Below are positions 1-9,384 of a stretch of DNA of 64,000 bases, piece after piece (the stretch's first letter is position 1; the number at the start of each line of letters is the position of its first letter). The translations under genes were made by a program, and so were the position numbers. Below the pieces are notes generated by a model. That model was given only the letters and a program-made list of their open reading frames with translations, did no database searches and was not told where the DNA came from. The DNA comes from Polynucleobacter hallstattensis (GTDB taxonomy: Bacteria > Pseudomonadota > Gammaproteobacteria > Burkholderiales > Burkholderiaceae), in the NCBI RefSeq assembly GCF_018881835.1, contig NZ_JACVPO010000002.1, forward strand, positions 248,001-312,000, given 5' to 3'.

Positions 1-1
1 A

Positions 2-1111
2 AAAGCTTTTGATCGAGAATTTATTGCAATTTCAGCTGTACTTGCCGGAGTCAAAGAAATTCGCGAGGCTATTGAACAAGCGGAGCAGAGCATGTCTCAA
101 TATGGCAGACAAACCATTTTATTTGTAGATGAGATTCATAGATTTAATAAAAGTCAGCAAGATGCCTTGTTACCTCATGTTGAGTCTGGCCTATTCAACT
201 TTATTGGCGCTACAACTGAAAATCCTTCATTTGAAGTGAACTCAGCCCTGCTCTCACGCGCACAAGTCTATGTACTGAAGTCATTAAATGCTGTCGAGCT
301 GAAGCAGTTGTTTGATCGTGCATGTCATTACGCGATGCCAGATATTCCTTTTGATGCAGATGCAATCGATAGCTTAATTTCACATGCAGATGGTGATGCT
401 AGGCGATTGCTCAATCTAGTTGAGCAGGTGCGTAATGCAGTCTCAACACCAAACTCTCAGATTCGCAGAATAGATCAACAGTTTATTGAAAATGCTTTAA
501 CAGTCCAGGCAAGACGTTTCGATAAAGGTGGAGATCACTTTTACGATCAAATATCTGCCCTACATAAATCGGTGCGCGGCTCCAATCCTGATGCAGCGTT
601 GTATTGGTTTTGCCGAATGATAGATGGCGGCGCTGACCCTCGATATCTTGCACGTAGAATTATTCGGATGGCCTGGGAAGATATTGGACTTGCTGACCCC
701 AGAGCAATGCAACTAGCAAATGATGCGGCACAAACCTTCGAGCGCCTTGGCTCACCGGAAGGTGAATTAGCGTTAGGTCAAGCCGTTGTTTATTTAGCGA
801 TCGCCGCTAAAAGTAATGCAAGTTATAACGCTTACAACGCGGCAAGAGCTTATGTTGCTAGCGACCAAAGCAAACCTGTACCCAACCATTTACGCAATGC
901 CCCAACTAAGCTTATGAAAGAGTTAGGCCACGGCAAAGAATACCGTTATGCGCACGATGAGCCCCATGCCTACGCTGCTGGAGAAACTTACTTGCCCGAT
1001 GGAATGGCTGAGCCTCATTGGTATCAGCCAGTTGATCGGGGCTTGGAAAGTCAAATTTCCGAGAAGATGGCCTTCTTGCGCAAGTTAGATGCGGAGTCGA
1101 AACAAAAATGA
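2..1111 (+). CDS. rarA: Replication-associated recombination protein A, 5' end outside window
   Basis: AAA+ ATPase of the RarA/MgsA/WRNIP1 family, which acts at stalled replication forks and resembles clamp-loader subunits. The reading frame is open from base 2, and 30 codons precede the first internal ATG, so the gene enters from upstream and lacks its start and Walker A region here. The visible part (369 residues) begins with the family segment containing FIAISAVLAGVKEIREA. It then has Walker B (ILFVDEIHRFN), a sensor-1 type stretch (GATTENPSFEVN), and the long C-terminal tetramerisation region with DPRYLARRIIRMAWEDIGLA. The last codons overlap the next gene's start by 4 bases (ATGA), suggesting coupled translation. 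Confidence 0.93.
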   Translation, partial: KAFDREFIAISAVLAGVKEIREAIEQAEQSMSQYGRQTILFVDEIHRFNKSQQDALLPHVESGLFNFIGATTENPSFEVNSALLSRAQVYVLKSLNAVELKQLFDRACHYAMPDIPFDADAIDSLISHADGDARRLLNLVEQVRNAVSTPNSQIRRIDQQFIENALTVQARRFDKGGDHFYDQISALHKSVRGSNPDAALYWFCRMIDGGADPRYLARRIIRMAWEDIGLADPRAMQLANDAAQTFERLGSPEGELALGQAVVYLAIAAKSNASYNAYNAARAYVASDQSKPVPNHLRNAPTKLMKELGHGKEYRYAHDEPHAYAAGETYLPDGMAEPHWYQPVDRGLESQISEKMAFLRKLDAESKQK

Positions 1112-1749
1112 CCCAATATCAAGTAGAAGAAGAACGGATAAAAGGAACGCTCTACTACGACATCATCTCTCCATTCTCTTATTTTTATATCAAGCAACGC
1201 CATCGCCTTGAAAAACGGATCGATGTTCAGCCTGTACCCATCTTATTAGGTGGCTTATTTCGCGCAACTGATAACCGAGGGCCTGGGGAAGTAGAAGCTA
1301 AACGCCCTCATACCTATCAGTATTGCGTATGGCTCGCTGAAAAGTTAAGTCTCCCTTTTCGCTTTCCAGAGCATCACCCTTTTCTCACTGTTGCAGCACA
1401 GCGTTTGCTCTTGCAGAACCATGCTCAATGGGAAATGGTTGAGCGTGCGTTTGAATATGTCTGGGTAGAAGGTAAAGATCCCAATTTATCTTGGCCAGAG
1501 TTTTGCCAGTATCTTGGCTTAGAAGCAGACACTCCAAAACCAGATTCGCAAGAGATCAAAGCCCAGCTCATTATTAATACAGAGAAGGCAAAAGCGGATG
1601 GTGCATTTGGTATACCTACCCTGGTTATCAATGGGCATGCTTTTTGGGGTGTCGACACTATTGAATGGGCCTTAGATTATCTAAATAGGCCGAACATGTT
1701 TGAAGAGGCGTCTTATCTCTATGCAGGTCAAGTACCCTCTGGGCTTTGA
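1108..1749 (+). CDS. DsbA-like thioredoxin-fold protein, 2-hydroxychromene-2-carboxylate isomerase family
   Basis: A 213-residue protein of the DsbA/GST-kappa superfamily. The N-terminal strand YYDIISPFSYFYIKQ carries Ser in place of the CxxC cysteines, as in the glutathione-dependent HCCA isomerases. The conserved cis-proline segment (GIPTLVINGHAFWG) lies near residue 170, after the helical insertion. There is no signal peptide, so it should be cytosolic. Family members isomerise 2-hydroxychromene-2-carboxylate in naphthalene breakdown, but many homologues in non-degraders have unknown substrates, so the reaction is not assigned. It starts inside the rarA stop codon (ATGA). Confidence 0.8.
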   Translation: MTQYQVEEERIKGTLYYDIISPFSYFYIKQRHRLEKRIDVQPVPILLGGLFRATDNRGPGEVEAKRPHTYQYCVWLAEKLSLPFRFPEHHPFLTVAAQRLLLQNHAQWEMVERAFEYVWVEGKDPNLSWPEFCQYLGLEADTPKPDSQEIKAQLIINTEKAKADGAFGIPTLVINGHAFWGVDTIEWALDYLNRPNMFEEASYLYAGQVPSGL

Positions 1750-1801
1750 GCAATACAATCTGATTTACTCTATTTTCACTCGATTCTTAAGGACACTTAG
1801 T

Positions 1802-2377
1802 ATGCGTAAGATCATTGCCTCCCTATTTTTGGTTTCCAGCCTCATTGCTAGTGCTGCAAGCTTTGCTGGCCCTAAAGTGAAATTTAAAACCACCATGGGT
1901 AATTTTGTTGTTGAGCTTGATTCAGCGAAGGCACCAAAAACTTCGGCTAACTTTTTGAACTATGTGAATAGCGGTTTTTATAACGGCACCATTTTTCACC
2001 GCGTGATAGACGGTTTCATGATTCAGGGCGGTGGATTTACTTCGGACTTGACACAAAAACCAACCAATGCGCCTGTGGTTTCAGAAGCTCAAAATGGCCT
2101 TAAGAATCAAACTTACACCATCGCTATGGCGCGTACTTCTGACCCCGATTCAGCAACAGCCCAATTCTTTATTAATGTTAAAGATAATGAGGGCTTGAAT
2201 TACCCCAATGCTATGGGTAATGGCTATACCGTTTTCGGCACAGTTATTTCTGGGACTCAAACAATCGATGCCATTCGTAAAATCCAAACCATGGTGGCCT
2301 CATCACCAAGAATGGGGCGCATGTCAGACGTACCTAGCAAAACCGTTACGATTGAATCGGCTACTGTTTTAAAGTAA
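1802..2377 (+). CDS. Periplasmic peptidyl-prolyl cis-trans isomerase (cyclophilin type)
   Basis: A 191-residue cyclophilin with a cleavable signal peptide (MRKIIASLFLVSSLIASAAS, then a small-residue cleavage region ending near FAG). It therefore acts in the periplasm, catalysing prolyl isomerisation during folding, like PpiA. The core shows FHRVIDGFMIQGGGF and the MARTSDPDSATAQFFIN stretch of bacterial cyclophilins. The ATG at 1802 was chosen because AAGGA sits about 9 bases upstream and the signal peptide follows directly. An upstream in-frame start at 1700 would put 34 unrelated residues before the signal sequence and overlap the previous gene. Confidence 0.9.
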   Translation: MRKIIASLFLVSSLIASAASFAGPKVKFKTTMGNFVVELDSAKAPKTSANFLNYVNSGFYNGTIFHRVIDGFMIQGGGFTSDLTQKPTNAPVVSEAQNGLKNQTYTIAMARTSDPDSATAQFFINVKDNEGLNYPNAMGNGYTVFGTVISGTQTIDAIRKIQTMVASSPRMGRMSDVPSKTVTIESATVLK

Positions 2378-2413
2378 TTTCCACCAGATTATTCGAACGC
2401 TGACGATAGATAC

Positions 2414-4240
2414 ATGATCCTGCTCGACGATGCCCAGAGCACCATAGCAAAGCCGAGCAGTCGCCTGTATGAGCAAGCGCTCCAGCTCTGGACTATCTAT
2501 CCTCAGCCTAGCCACGCACAGACAATTGCAGCTGTAGATCAATGCCTGCGCGATATTAATACAGCATTAGCTCAGGGAGAATATGTTGTCGCTGCCTTTG
2601 CTTATGAATTAGGTCTATACATGCACAATCTAGATAGACCAGCTCAACGAGAAAGCGAAGAGCACCCATTAATGCAGGCATGGTCTTTTAAATCCCATGA
2701 AAGATTGAGCAAAGCAGATGTCGACAATTACATCGCAAAAAAGATAGCAGGTCTAGGGCCTGAAGCTCAAGTTGCCGGTGTGACTAATCTTGAGTTTTCT
2801 GTTGGCCAAGAGAAGTTCACCTCTGATATTGAGACCATTCAAGAGTACATTCGCAATGGCGACACTTATCAAATTAATCATACCTTTCGGATTACGGGCG
2901 AAGTCTATGGTGACCCGCTCTCTCTATATGCACGATTAAGAGGGCGACAGCCGGGAAGATTTGGTGCATTTATTGCGCAAGACTCGAACTTTATCTTGTC
3001 CCAATCGCCCGAATTATTTATTCAAAAGCAAGGTACTACTTTAAAAGCGATGCCAATGAAAGGCACTGCTAGTGCTTTAAACGATACAGCCGAGCATTTA
3101 TCAGCAGATACAAAGAATCAAGCTGAAAATGTCATGATCGTTGATTTATTACGCAACGATCTGAGTCGACTTGCATTACCAGGTACGGTCACTGTTCCTA
3201 AGCTATTTGAGGTCACTCAATACGGTGATGTGCTGCAAATGACATCTACCGTTCAAGCTGAGATAAAACCTGAGATGGAATTGAGCGATGTACTCAATGC
3301 GGTGTTTCCCTGCGGGTCTGTCACGGGCGCCCCAAAAAAACGCAGCATGGAGATCATTCAAGAATTAGAGCCTCAAGAGCGAGCCTACTATTGTGGTGCC
3401 TTAGGTTGGATTGATCCTAGTGGTGACTTTGCGTTTAGCGTTCCGATCCGTACTCTTGAAATTCATCAGGATGCAAAAACATATGCCTCGCCCTTTTCTT
3501 TGGGCATAGGTGCTGGTATTACGATTGACTCTGAGCCTGTGCAGGAGTGGGAAGAATGTCAAATTAAAGCTGCGTTCTTGAGTAAGTTACCTAGTAGCCT
3601 AGGATTATTTGAAACTATTTTAGTTCGCAAAGGTCAAGCTCAACATGTACCACTTCATCTAGCACGCTTGACCAATTCCGCTTTAGCGCTTGGCATACCC
3701 TGCTCAGTGACAGGCATCATAAAAGTGATTGAGCTTGGCTGTGAAAACTGCTCAATAGATACTGAATATCGATTGCGTTTAGATCTAGATCATTTAGGAA
3801 TCGCAAGCTGTCATGTAACGCCCATCAGCCCACTAGAAGGATCGGTCAAAATCTTTTGGGCAAGGGATATTCTGCCCGATTCAAATAGGGCCACACTTCA
3901 CTCCGGTAATGTGTTGTTGAGACATAAGGTGAGCATTCGAAATCTCTATGACCAAGCCTGGAGATTGGCAGAGGGTCTTGGTGGCTTTGATGCCCTATTT
4001 ATCAACGAGCAAGGGTATGTCACTGAGGGTGGAAGAAGTAGTGTTTTTGTAAAATCTGGTGATAGCTGGCTCACACCCCCCGTCTCAGCGGGTCTTTTAC
4101 CAGGGGTCATGAGATCAATCATATTGAATGATCCTCAGTGGAATGCCCATGAGGTCAACCTGACTATTGATGATATTCAGAATGCAAAAGAGATTATGCT
4201 TAGTAATGCTCTACGCGGCTTCATCCCCGCCCATTTTTAG
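2414..4240 (+). CDS. pabBC: Aminodeoxychorismate synthase component I fused to aminodeoxychorismate lyase
   Basis: A 608-residue bifunctional folate (p-aminobenzoate) enzyme. Residues about 1-395 are the chorismate-binding PabB part: DTYQINHTFR, SQSPELF, MPMKGTA, NVMIVDLLRNDLSR, VFPCGSVTGAPK and the C-terminal GIGAGITIDSEPVQEWEE. Residues about 396-608 are a class IV PLP aminotransferase fold of the PabC type, with LGLFETILV, the lysine-bearing region LLRHKVSIRN, VTEGGRSSVFV and LLPGVMR. Together they convert chorismate plus glutamine-derived ammonia (from a PabA encoded elsewhere) to PABA plus pyruvate. The PabB-PabC fusion is common in Burkholderiales. No strong Shine-Dalgarno precedes the start. 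Confidence 0.92.
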   Translation: MILLDDAQSTIAKPSSRLYEQALQLWTIYPQPSHAQTIAAVDQCLRDINTALAQGEYVVAAFAYELGLYMHNLDRPAQRESEEHPLMQAWSFKSHERLSKADVDNYIAKKIAGLGPEAQVAGVTNLEFSVGQEKFTSDIETIQEYIRNGDTYQINHTFRITGEVYGDPLSLYARLRGRQPGRFGAFIAQDSNFILSQSPELFIQKQGTTLKAMPMKGTASALNDTAEHLSADTKNQAENVMIVDLLRNDLSRLALPGTVTVPKLFEVTQYGDVLQMTSTVQAEIKPEMELSDVLNAVFPCGSVTGAPKKRSMEIIQELEPQERAYYCGALGWIDPSGDFAFSVPIRTLEIHQDAKTYASPFSLGIGAGITIDSEPVQEWEECQIKAAFLSKLPSSLGLFETILVRKGQAQHVPLHLARLTNSALALGIPCSVTGIIKVIELGCENCSIDTEYRLRLDLDHLGIASCHVTPISPLEGSVKIFWARDILPDSNRATLHSGNVLLRHKVSIRNLYDQAWRLAEGLGGFDALFINEQGYVTEGGRSSVFVKSGDSWLTPPVSAGLLPGVMRSIILNDPQWNAHEVNLTIDDIQNAKEIMLSNALRGFIPAHF

Positions 4241-4249
4241 AAAGTCCGC

Positions 4250-4810
4250 ATGAAGTTTTGCTCGCACTGTGCAGCGCCCATCAGCATCAAGATTCCTGCG
4301 GATGATTCGCGGGAACGCCATGTATGCGACTCTTGCGGAAGTATTCATTATTTCAATCCACGTAACGTAGTTGGCAGCATCCCAGTCTTTGGTAAGCAAG
4401 TTTTATTGTGTCGTCGTGCCATAGAACCTCGCCATGGTTATTGGACTCTACCTGCTGGATTCATGGAGCTTGGGGAAAGCACCAGCACTGGAGCGGCACG
4501 TGAAACACATGAGGAAGCCGGCGCTATTGTTCAGATTGGACCACTCTACTCTCTCCTCAATGTGCCACATGCTGAACAGGTGCATCTTTTTTATCTAGCC
4601 TCGATGAATTCCCCAAACTTTCAAGCAGGGGAAGAAAGTCTAGAGGTTGCTCTTTTTGATGAGCAGGATATCCCGTGGGAGCAAATTGCCTTTCCAACCG
4701 TGAAGCAAACTCTTGAGTGGTTCTTTGCTGATCGTGCTGCCGGGGTATTTGATTCCGGCATTGAATTTAGCGTTCGCAGCAGAGACATTCTGCCATCTGA
4801 AAAAATCTAA
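4250..4810 (+). CDS. Nudix hydrolase with N-terminal zinc ribbon
   Basis: A 186-residue protein. The N-terminus has two CxxC pairs (CSHCAAPI and CDSCGSIHYFNP), the zinc ribbon seen in NudC-related and ADP-ribose-type Nudix proteins. A full Nudix box follows (GFMELGE, seven residues, then RETHEEAGA) near residues 75-97, matching GX5EX7REUXEEXGU. It should hydrolyse a nucleoside diphosphate linked to another group. The exact substrate is not readable from sequence, although the HYFNPRNVVGSIPV lead-in resembles NADH/ADP-ribose pyrophosphatases. It lies 9 bases after pabBC and upstream of aat. Confidence 0.88.
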   Translation: MKFCSHCAAPISIKIPADDSRERHVCDSCGSIHYFNPRNVVGSIPVFGKQVLLCRRAIEPRHGYWTLPAGFMELGESTSTGAARETHEEAGAIVQIGPLYSLLNVPHAEQVHLFYLASMNSPNFQAGEESLEVALFDEQDIPWEQIAFPTVKQTLEWFFADRAAGVFDSGIEFSVRSRDILPSEKI

Positions 4811-4823
4811 ACATCACAAGCCC

Positions 4824-5561
4824 ATGAGCAATATCAGCTGGCTAGGCTCTCAGGATGAATTTCCCAATCCGATTCATCATGCAGATCCTGACCCGAGCGT
4901 CCCTGGTTTAATTGCAGTGAGTGAACGGATATATCCAGGACAGTTGGCTCGTGCATATCAAATGGGTATCTTTCCCTGGTACTCCGATAATCAACCAGTG
5001 TTATGGTGGTCACCCAATCCCCGGATGGTGTTAAAGCCTGAACACTTTAAGTGTCACGACTCACTAAAAAAATCGATTCGTCATTTTTTAACTGATCCTC
5101 TTAAAGAAATCTGGGTTGATGAAGACTTTAGTGCCGTTGTCCGCTCCTGTGCAACTGCGAGACGCAAGGATCAGGATGGCACTTGGATTACCCATGAAAT
5201 CATGGATGCATACACCAATCTTCATGAAGAGGGTCATGCTCATAGTATTGCAATCATGGAGGAAGGTCGCCTAATAGGCGGCCTCTATTGCGTTTCCTTT
5301 GGTGGGATGGTTTTTGGTGAATCGATGTTTAGCCATCAAACAGATGCCTCTAAAATTGCTTTGGCTGCTCTTACTGGCTGGTGCGAGCAAAACCAAGTGA
5401 AAATGATTGATTGCCAGCAAGAGACTTCTCACCTGAACTCCTTAGGGGCTGCGCCCATATCTCGTAATGAGTTCTTGGCGCATCTGCAGCTTGCTTTAAA
5501 TCAAACTAATATAGAGATTCCTTGGAAATTTGATAAACAGATTCTTCGTCACTGGCTATGA
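4824..5561 (+). CDS. aat: Leucyl/phenylalanyl-tRNA--protein transferase
   Basis: A 245-residue enzyme of the bacterial N-degron pathway. It transfers Leu or Phe from tRNA to proteins with N-terminal Arg or Lys, marking them for ClpS/ClpAP. Family signatures are visible: [20 protein letters not shown] near the N-terminus, PRMVL, and [19 protein letters not shown] in the GNAT-like core. The start at 4824 (MSNISWLGS) lies 13 bases after the preceding stop. A longer reading from 4713 would overlap the Nudix gene by about 100 bases. Its stop overlaps the bpt start (ATGA), linking both N-degron enzymes. Confidence 0.94.
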   Translation: MSNISWLGSQDEFPNPIHHADPDPSVPGLIAVSERIYPGQLARAYQMGIFPWYSDNQPVLWWSPNPRMVLKPEHFKCHDSLKKSIRHFLTDPLKEIWVDEDFSAVVRSCATARRKDQDGTWITHEIMDAYTNLHEEGHAHSIAIMEEGRLIGGLYCVSFGGMVFGESMFSHQTDASKIALAALTGWCEQNQVKMIDCQQETSHLNSLGAAPISRNEFLAHLQLALNQTNIEIPWKFDKQILRHWL

Positions 5562-6304
5562 CTCAACTAAAAGAGCTTCCTCTCACTGAATTGCAGTTTT
5601 ATGCAACTGCACCTTATCCCTGCAGCTATCTACCTGGGAAGACAGCACGCTCGCAGGTAGCTACTCCCTCGCATTTAATACACGCCGACTTATATGGTGA
5701 ATTGGTGAATGCAGGATTTCGTCGTAGTGGTTTATATACTTATCGACCTTATTGTGATGAATGTAAAGCCTGTACTGCCACACGCATTCCGGTGAAGCAT
5801 TTCTCCCCCAATCGTAGTCAAAAACGTGCCTGGAAAAAACATCTTGGGCTGGAGGTTCGTGTTCTCAATCTAGGCTATCAAGAAGAGCACTATCAACTCT
5901 ATCAACACTATCAACATGAACGTCATGCTGGTGTGGACTCAGAGCAAGAGGATCAAGACCAGTACATGCAATTTTTATTGCAAAGCCGCGTGAACTCCAG
6001 AATTGTTGAATTTCGCGATGGTCCACACGATTCACACCCAGGACGTCTGCGCATGGTCAGCATGATTGACATCCTAGAGCAAGGAATCTCTTCGGTTTAT
6101 ACCTTCTTTGATACCAGCAATGTCTCTGCAAGCTATGGAAGCTTTAGTATCTTATGGCAAATTCAGCAGGCCTTAGAGCTGGATCTTCCTTACCTTTACC
6201 TTGGTTACTACATTGAGCAGAGCAAAAAAATGTCCTATAAGGCGAAGTTTCAGCCTATTGAGGGCTTGATTGATGATCACTGGCAACCCATCATTGGGCC
6301 ATAA
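5558..6304 (+). CDS. bpt: Aspartate/glutamate leucyltransferase (Bpt)
   Basis: A 248-residue member of the arginyltransferase-like Bpt family, which in bacteria leucylates proteins with N-terminal Asp or Glu for ClpS-dependent degradation. Conserved features are [18 protein letters not shown] near the N-terminus, [27 protein letters not shown] with its cysteine cluster, and the C-terminal [18 protein letters not shown]. It overlaps aat by 4 bases, so both N-degron transferases are probably translationally coupled. It was formerly annotated as Ate. Confidence 0.93.
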   Translation: MTQLKELPLTELQFYATAPYPCSYLPGKTARSQVATPSHLIHADLYGELVNAGFRRSGLYTYRPYCDECKACTATRIPVKHFSPNRSQKRAWKKHLGLEVRVLNLGYQEEHYQLYQHYQHERHAGVDSEQEDQDQYMQFLLQSRVNSRIVEFRDGPHDSHPGRLRMVSMIDILEQGISSVYTFFDTSNVSASYGSFSILWQIQQALELDLPYLYLGYYIEQSKKMSYKAKFQPIEGLIDDHWQPIIGP

Positions 6305-6313
6305 TATCCATTC

Positions 6314-7348
6314 ATGATTGATAGCTACCCTCTTCTGCGCCCCTGGCTTTTTTCCTTAGATCCAGAGCAAGCGCATAACATCACTCTGAGTAATCTAGAT
6401 CGTGCTCAGCGCTGGGGTTTGTTACGCTTCTTGAGTGATCAACCAGCACCAGATCCGCGCAAGCTGTGCGGCATTACCTTTGCAAACCCAGTGGGTCTTG
6501 CTGCAGGTCTTGATAAAGATGGCAAACATATTGACGCACTAGGCACCCTAGGCTTTGGATTTTTAGAAATCGGTACTGTTACCCCAAAACCGCAACCCGG
6601 CAATCCAATGCCTCGCATGTTTCGCTTGCCACAAGCCGAGGCTATAATTAATCGCATGGGCTTTAATAATGATGGTGTTGATGCTTGCGTAAAGCGGGTT
6701 CGTAATTCTACTTATTGGCAGAATGGCGGCACTCTTGGTTTAAATATCGGCAAGAATGCGAGCACTCCAATCGAGAACGCCGCAAGTGATTACGTCACGG
6801 CTATGGAAGCAGTCTATGAGGTAGCCTCTTACATCACCGTCAATATCTCATCGCCCAACACACAGAATTTACGGGCTCTTCAAGGTGAAGATATGCTGCG
6901 TTCTTTACTGCAATCACTGCATATTGCTCGTGAAGCTTTAAGTGACCGATTTGGCATACGCAAACCCCTCTTTTTAAAAATTGCACCAGACCTTGAGCAA
7001 AATGACATCAAACTCATTGCCGATCTCTTGGTGGAATTTAAGATTGATGCCATCATTGCGACCAATACAACTATTGCCCGTGATGCTGTTCAAGATCTTG
7101 AATTTGGTCAAGAAGCTGGTGGCCTCTCGGGGGCGCCCGTTCGTGACGCCTCCACAAAAGTGATTAGGAGCCTCAAGGAATATCTAGGCGATGCTATTCC
7201 GATAGTTGGCGTTGGTGGCATTATGTCCGGCAAAGACGGACAAGAAAAGATCGCTGCTGGTGCTAGTCTGGTTCAAATTTACAGCGGCTTGATCTATCGT
7301 GGTCCAAAACTCATTTCTGAGTGCGCTGCTGCCCTAAAGGGTAATTAG
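6314..7348 (+). CDS. pyrD: Dihydroorotate dehydrogenase (quinone), class 2
   Basis: A 344-residue FMN enzyme of pyrimidine synthesis that oxidises dihydroorotate to orotate with quinone as acceptor at the inner membrane face. The class 2 N-terminal helix precedes the barrel. Signatures include [47 protein letters not shown] (the class 2 catalytic serine), KIAPDL and GGLSGAPV, and the phosphate-binding GVGGIMSG. It starts 9 bases after bpt and appears to be the last gene of this plus-strand run. Confidence 0.95.
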   Translation: MIDSYPLLRPWLFSLDPEQAHNITLSNLDRAQRWGLLRFLSDQPAPDPRKLCGITFANPVGLAAGLDKDGKHIDALGTLGFGFLEIGTVTPKPQPGNPMPRMFRLPQAEAIINRMGFNNDGVDACVKRVRNSTYWQNGGTLGLNIGKNASTPIENAASDYVTAMEAVYEVASYITVNISSPNTQNLRALQGEDMLRSLLQSLHIAREALSDRFGIRKPLFLKIAPDLEQNDIKLIADLLVEFKIDAIIATNTTIARDAVQDLEFGQEAGGLSGAPVRDASTKVIRSLKEYLGDAIPIVGVGGIMSGKDGQEKIAAGASLVQIYSGLIYRGPKLISECAAALKGN

Positions 7349-7389
7349 GCTCTAATAAATGCTTTTTTATATTGCAGCAGTATTTCATA

Positions 7390-7426
7390 TTGTGCAATTT
7401 GAGCAAAAATCGCTACAATTGTCAGC
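7390..7426 (+). promoter_or_regulatory. Candidate sigma-70 promoter for the IclR gene
   Basis: TTGTGC at 7390-7395, an 18-base spacer, then TACAAT at 7414-7419. The expected start point falls about 7 bases later, at or next to the ATG at 7427. No Shine-Dalgarno is visible before that ATG, so the mRNA may be leaderless. The -10 overlaps the palindrome ACAATTGT and the -35 lies in ATTGTGCAAT, either of which could serve autoregulation. Confidence 0.45.
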
Positions 7427-8245
7427 ATGGCATCGATTAAATCTGAAAAAATCACAAAAGTACCAGGCGAGGCTGGCAAAACAGCGATTCAGGTACTAGA
7501 ACGCATGATGAATCTGCTCGACGCCCTTGCATCCCATGAAGAGTCCAGTAGCCTTAAAAACCTTGCTGATGAAACTGATTTACACCCCTCTACAGCTCAC
7601 CGCATTTTGAATGACTTGGTAGCCTGCCGCTTAGTGGAGCGCGGGGATGGCGGCACATATCGCCTTGGACTCAAGCTACTTGAGCTGGGCAACCTCGTCA
7701 AAGCCCGCTTATCGGTCCGTGAGGCAGCACAAGCGCCAATGCGGGCATTACATAAGCTCACCGGTGAAACCATCAACCTTTCAGTTCGCCAAGGCGATGA
7801 GATTGTCTATATTGACCGCGCTTACAGCGAACGATCTGGCATGCAAGTAGTTCGCGCCATTGGTGGTCGCGCACCCCTCCACCTGACATCTGTTGGCAAA
7901 CTATTTCTGGCGAGCGATGACCCAAACCAAGTTCGCGCTTATGTCACACGCACCGGTTTAGCTGGCCACACCAGAAATAGTATTACTGAATTGGGAAAAT
8001 TAGATTCAGAACTCGATCAGGTTCGCAAGTTTGGTCATGCACGCGATAATGAAGAGCTAGAGTTAGGTGTCAGTTGCGTGGCAGCTGAAATTTATGATGA
8101 CAGCGGTAAGTTGGTGGCAGGACTCTCATTGAGCTCGCCTACTGATCGTATTCAGGCAGACTGGCTCAAACTTTTACAGGATACCGCCCTACAAATTTCT
8201 AAGGGCATGGGCTACAAACCCAAGATCAGCGACCCTCATTCGTAA
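7427..8245 (+). CDS. IclR-family transcriptional regulator
   Basis: A 272-residue regulator. The N-terminal winged helix-turn-helix (about residues 20-85) contains AIQVLERMMNLLDAL, SLKNLADETDLHPSTAHRILNDL and ERGDGGTYRLGLKLLELG. The C-terminal IclR effector-binding domain has GETINLSVRQGDEIVYIDRA, GGRAPLHLTSVGKLFLA and EELELGVSCVAAEI. It probably responds to a small organic acid, but no catabolic target lies next to it: its neighbours are pyrD and a convergent endopeptidase gene. The start is inferred from the promoter position and domain alignment, since no ribosome binding site is seen. Confidence 0.9.
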   Translation: MASIKSEKITKVPGEAGKTAIQVLERMMNLLDALASHEESSSLKNLADETDLHPSTAHRILNDLVACRLVERGDGGTYRLGLKLLELGNLVKARLSVREAAQAPMRALHKLTGETINLSVRQGDEIVYIDRAYSERSGMQVVRAIGGRAPLHLTSVGKLFLASDDPNQVRAYVTRTGLAGHTRNSITELGKLDSELDQVRKFGHARDNEELELGVSCVAAEIYDDSGKLVAGLSLSSPTDRIQADWLKLLQDTALQISKGMGYKPKISDPHS

Positions 8246-8273
8246 GATTTGATTTATTTTACGTATGTAGCTC

Positions 8274-9314
8274 TTACATCAAGCGACGAATTGCCTGAGG
8301 TTCACCCAATGGCATGCGCTCATACCAATCGCGGACTCTCACTGCATCAGCAAAACGCGATTGCGTTCCAACAGAATCTAAGAAAACCAGCAGTAAGGGT
8401 GTGTTGTTTATACGAGCCTGCATCACTAAGCACTTGCCTGCTGCGTTAATAAATCCTGTTTTTTGTAAGCCGATATTCATATCACCTGAACGTACCAAGC
8501 GATTAGTGTTTAAGAACTTCTGTGGTCGCTTGGCAATCACCATAGTCAAATCAGGCCAAGTAGAAAAATCACGAATCATTTTGTATTGATAGGCGGCGCT
8601 CAACATACGTGCGAGGTCTTCTGCGGACGCAACGTTTTCACTCCTGAGGCCAGTCGGATCGGCAAAATAAGAATGTGTCATGCCTATCTCTTTTGCCTTG
8701 CGGTTCATGGCATCAATAAATGCAGAAATACCGCCTGGATAATTTCGGCCAAGTGTGTAGGCTGCTCGATTCTCAGAGGACATGAGCGACAACAACAAAG
8801 CCTCTTCTCGCGTCAACACTGTTCCCCCAGCAAGGCGGGACGAGCGATATATATTGACGTCATCCGCATTAATGACCATGGTTTCATCTAGGGGTAATTT
8901 AGAATCAAGGACGACCATTGCCGTCATCAACTTGGTAATAGAAGCAATCGGCAAACTGACCGAGGAGTTCTTTTCAAAATACACTTCCTTGGTATCTTGA
9001 TTAACAACCATGGCTACGCTGGACTGCAAACTTAAATCGTCGTGCTGACCACGCAAACCAAGTGCTGTTGCAAATGAGGGTCTTGCTGGGACAACGGACT
9101 CACCTGGACGAGTAACAGTAGTCCTGACTGTTTTTGGCTTTTTAGTTGACTTAACAACCTTTTTAGACTCAGATTTTGCAGGCGCCTTTCCTGCTGCTTT
9201 GGTGGACTTTGCAGTTTTCGAATCTGAATTGTTCGCCATTACTGGAGAGGGGCTAGCAGCTCCAAACGAGATTAGGCAAACGAGGGCGACGAGCCAAAAA
9301 CGATTCAAATACAT
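8274..9314 (-). CDS. pbpG: D-alanyl-D-alanine endopeptidase (PBP7-type, peptidase S11)
   Basis: A 346-residue periplasmic penicillin-binding protein that cleaves peptide cross-links in murein. A signal peptide (MYLNRFWLVALVCLISFGAA) is followed by a Lys/Ser/Thr-rich linker of about 60 residues. The S11 catalytic domain then shows SITKLMT (SxxK), SSENRA (SxN) and KTGF (KTG). The start at 9314 was chosen because GGAAGG lies about 9 bases upstream and the signal peptide follows. A longer frame from 9437 would overlap the neighbouring transporter gene. It is convergent with the IclR gene. Confidence 0.92.
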   Translation of the reverse strand: MYLNRFWLVALVCLISFGAASPSPVMANNSDSKTAKSTKAAGKAPAKSESKKVVKSTKKPKTVRTTVTRPGESVVPARPSFATALGLRGQHDDLSLQSSVAMVVNQDTKEVYFEKNSSVSLPIASITKLMTAMVVLDSKLPLDETMVINADDVNIYRSSRLAGGTVLTREEALLLSLMSSENRAAYTLGRNYPGGISAFIDAMNRKAKEIGMTHSYFADPTGLRSENVASAEDLARMLSAAYQYKMIRDFSTWPDLTMVIAKRPQKFLNTNRLVRSGDMNIGLQKTGFINAAGKCLVMQARINNTPLLLVFLDSVGTQSRFADAVRVRDWYERMPLGEPQAIRRLM

Positions 9315-9384
9315 CCCAAATTGCCTTCCAAAACTTTTAACATACGGAATGATAATGCTTCCATTTGCCTGCCCATGGGGAAAC

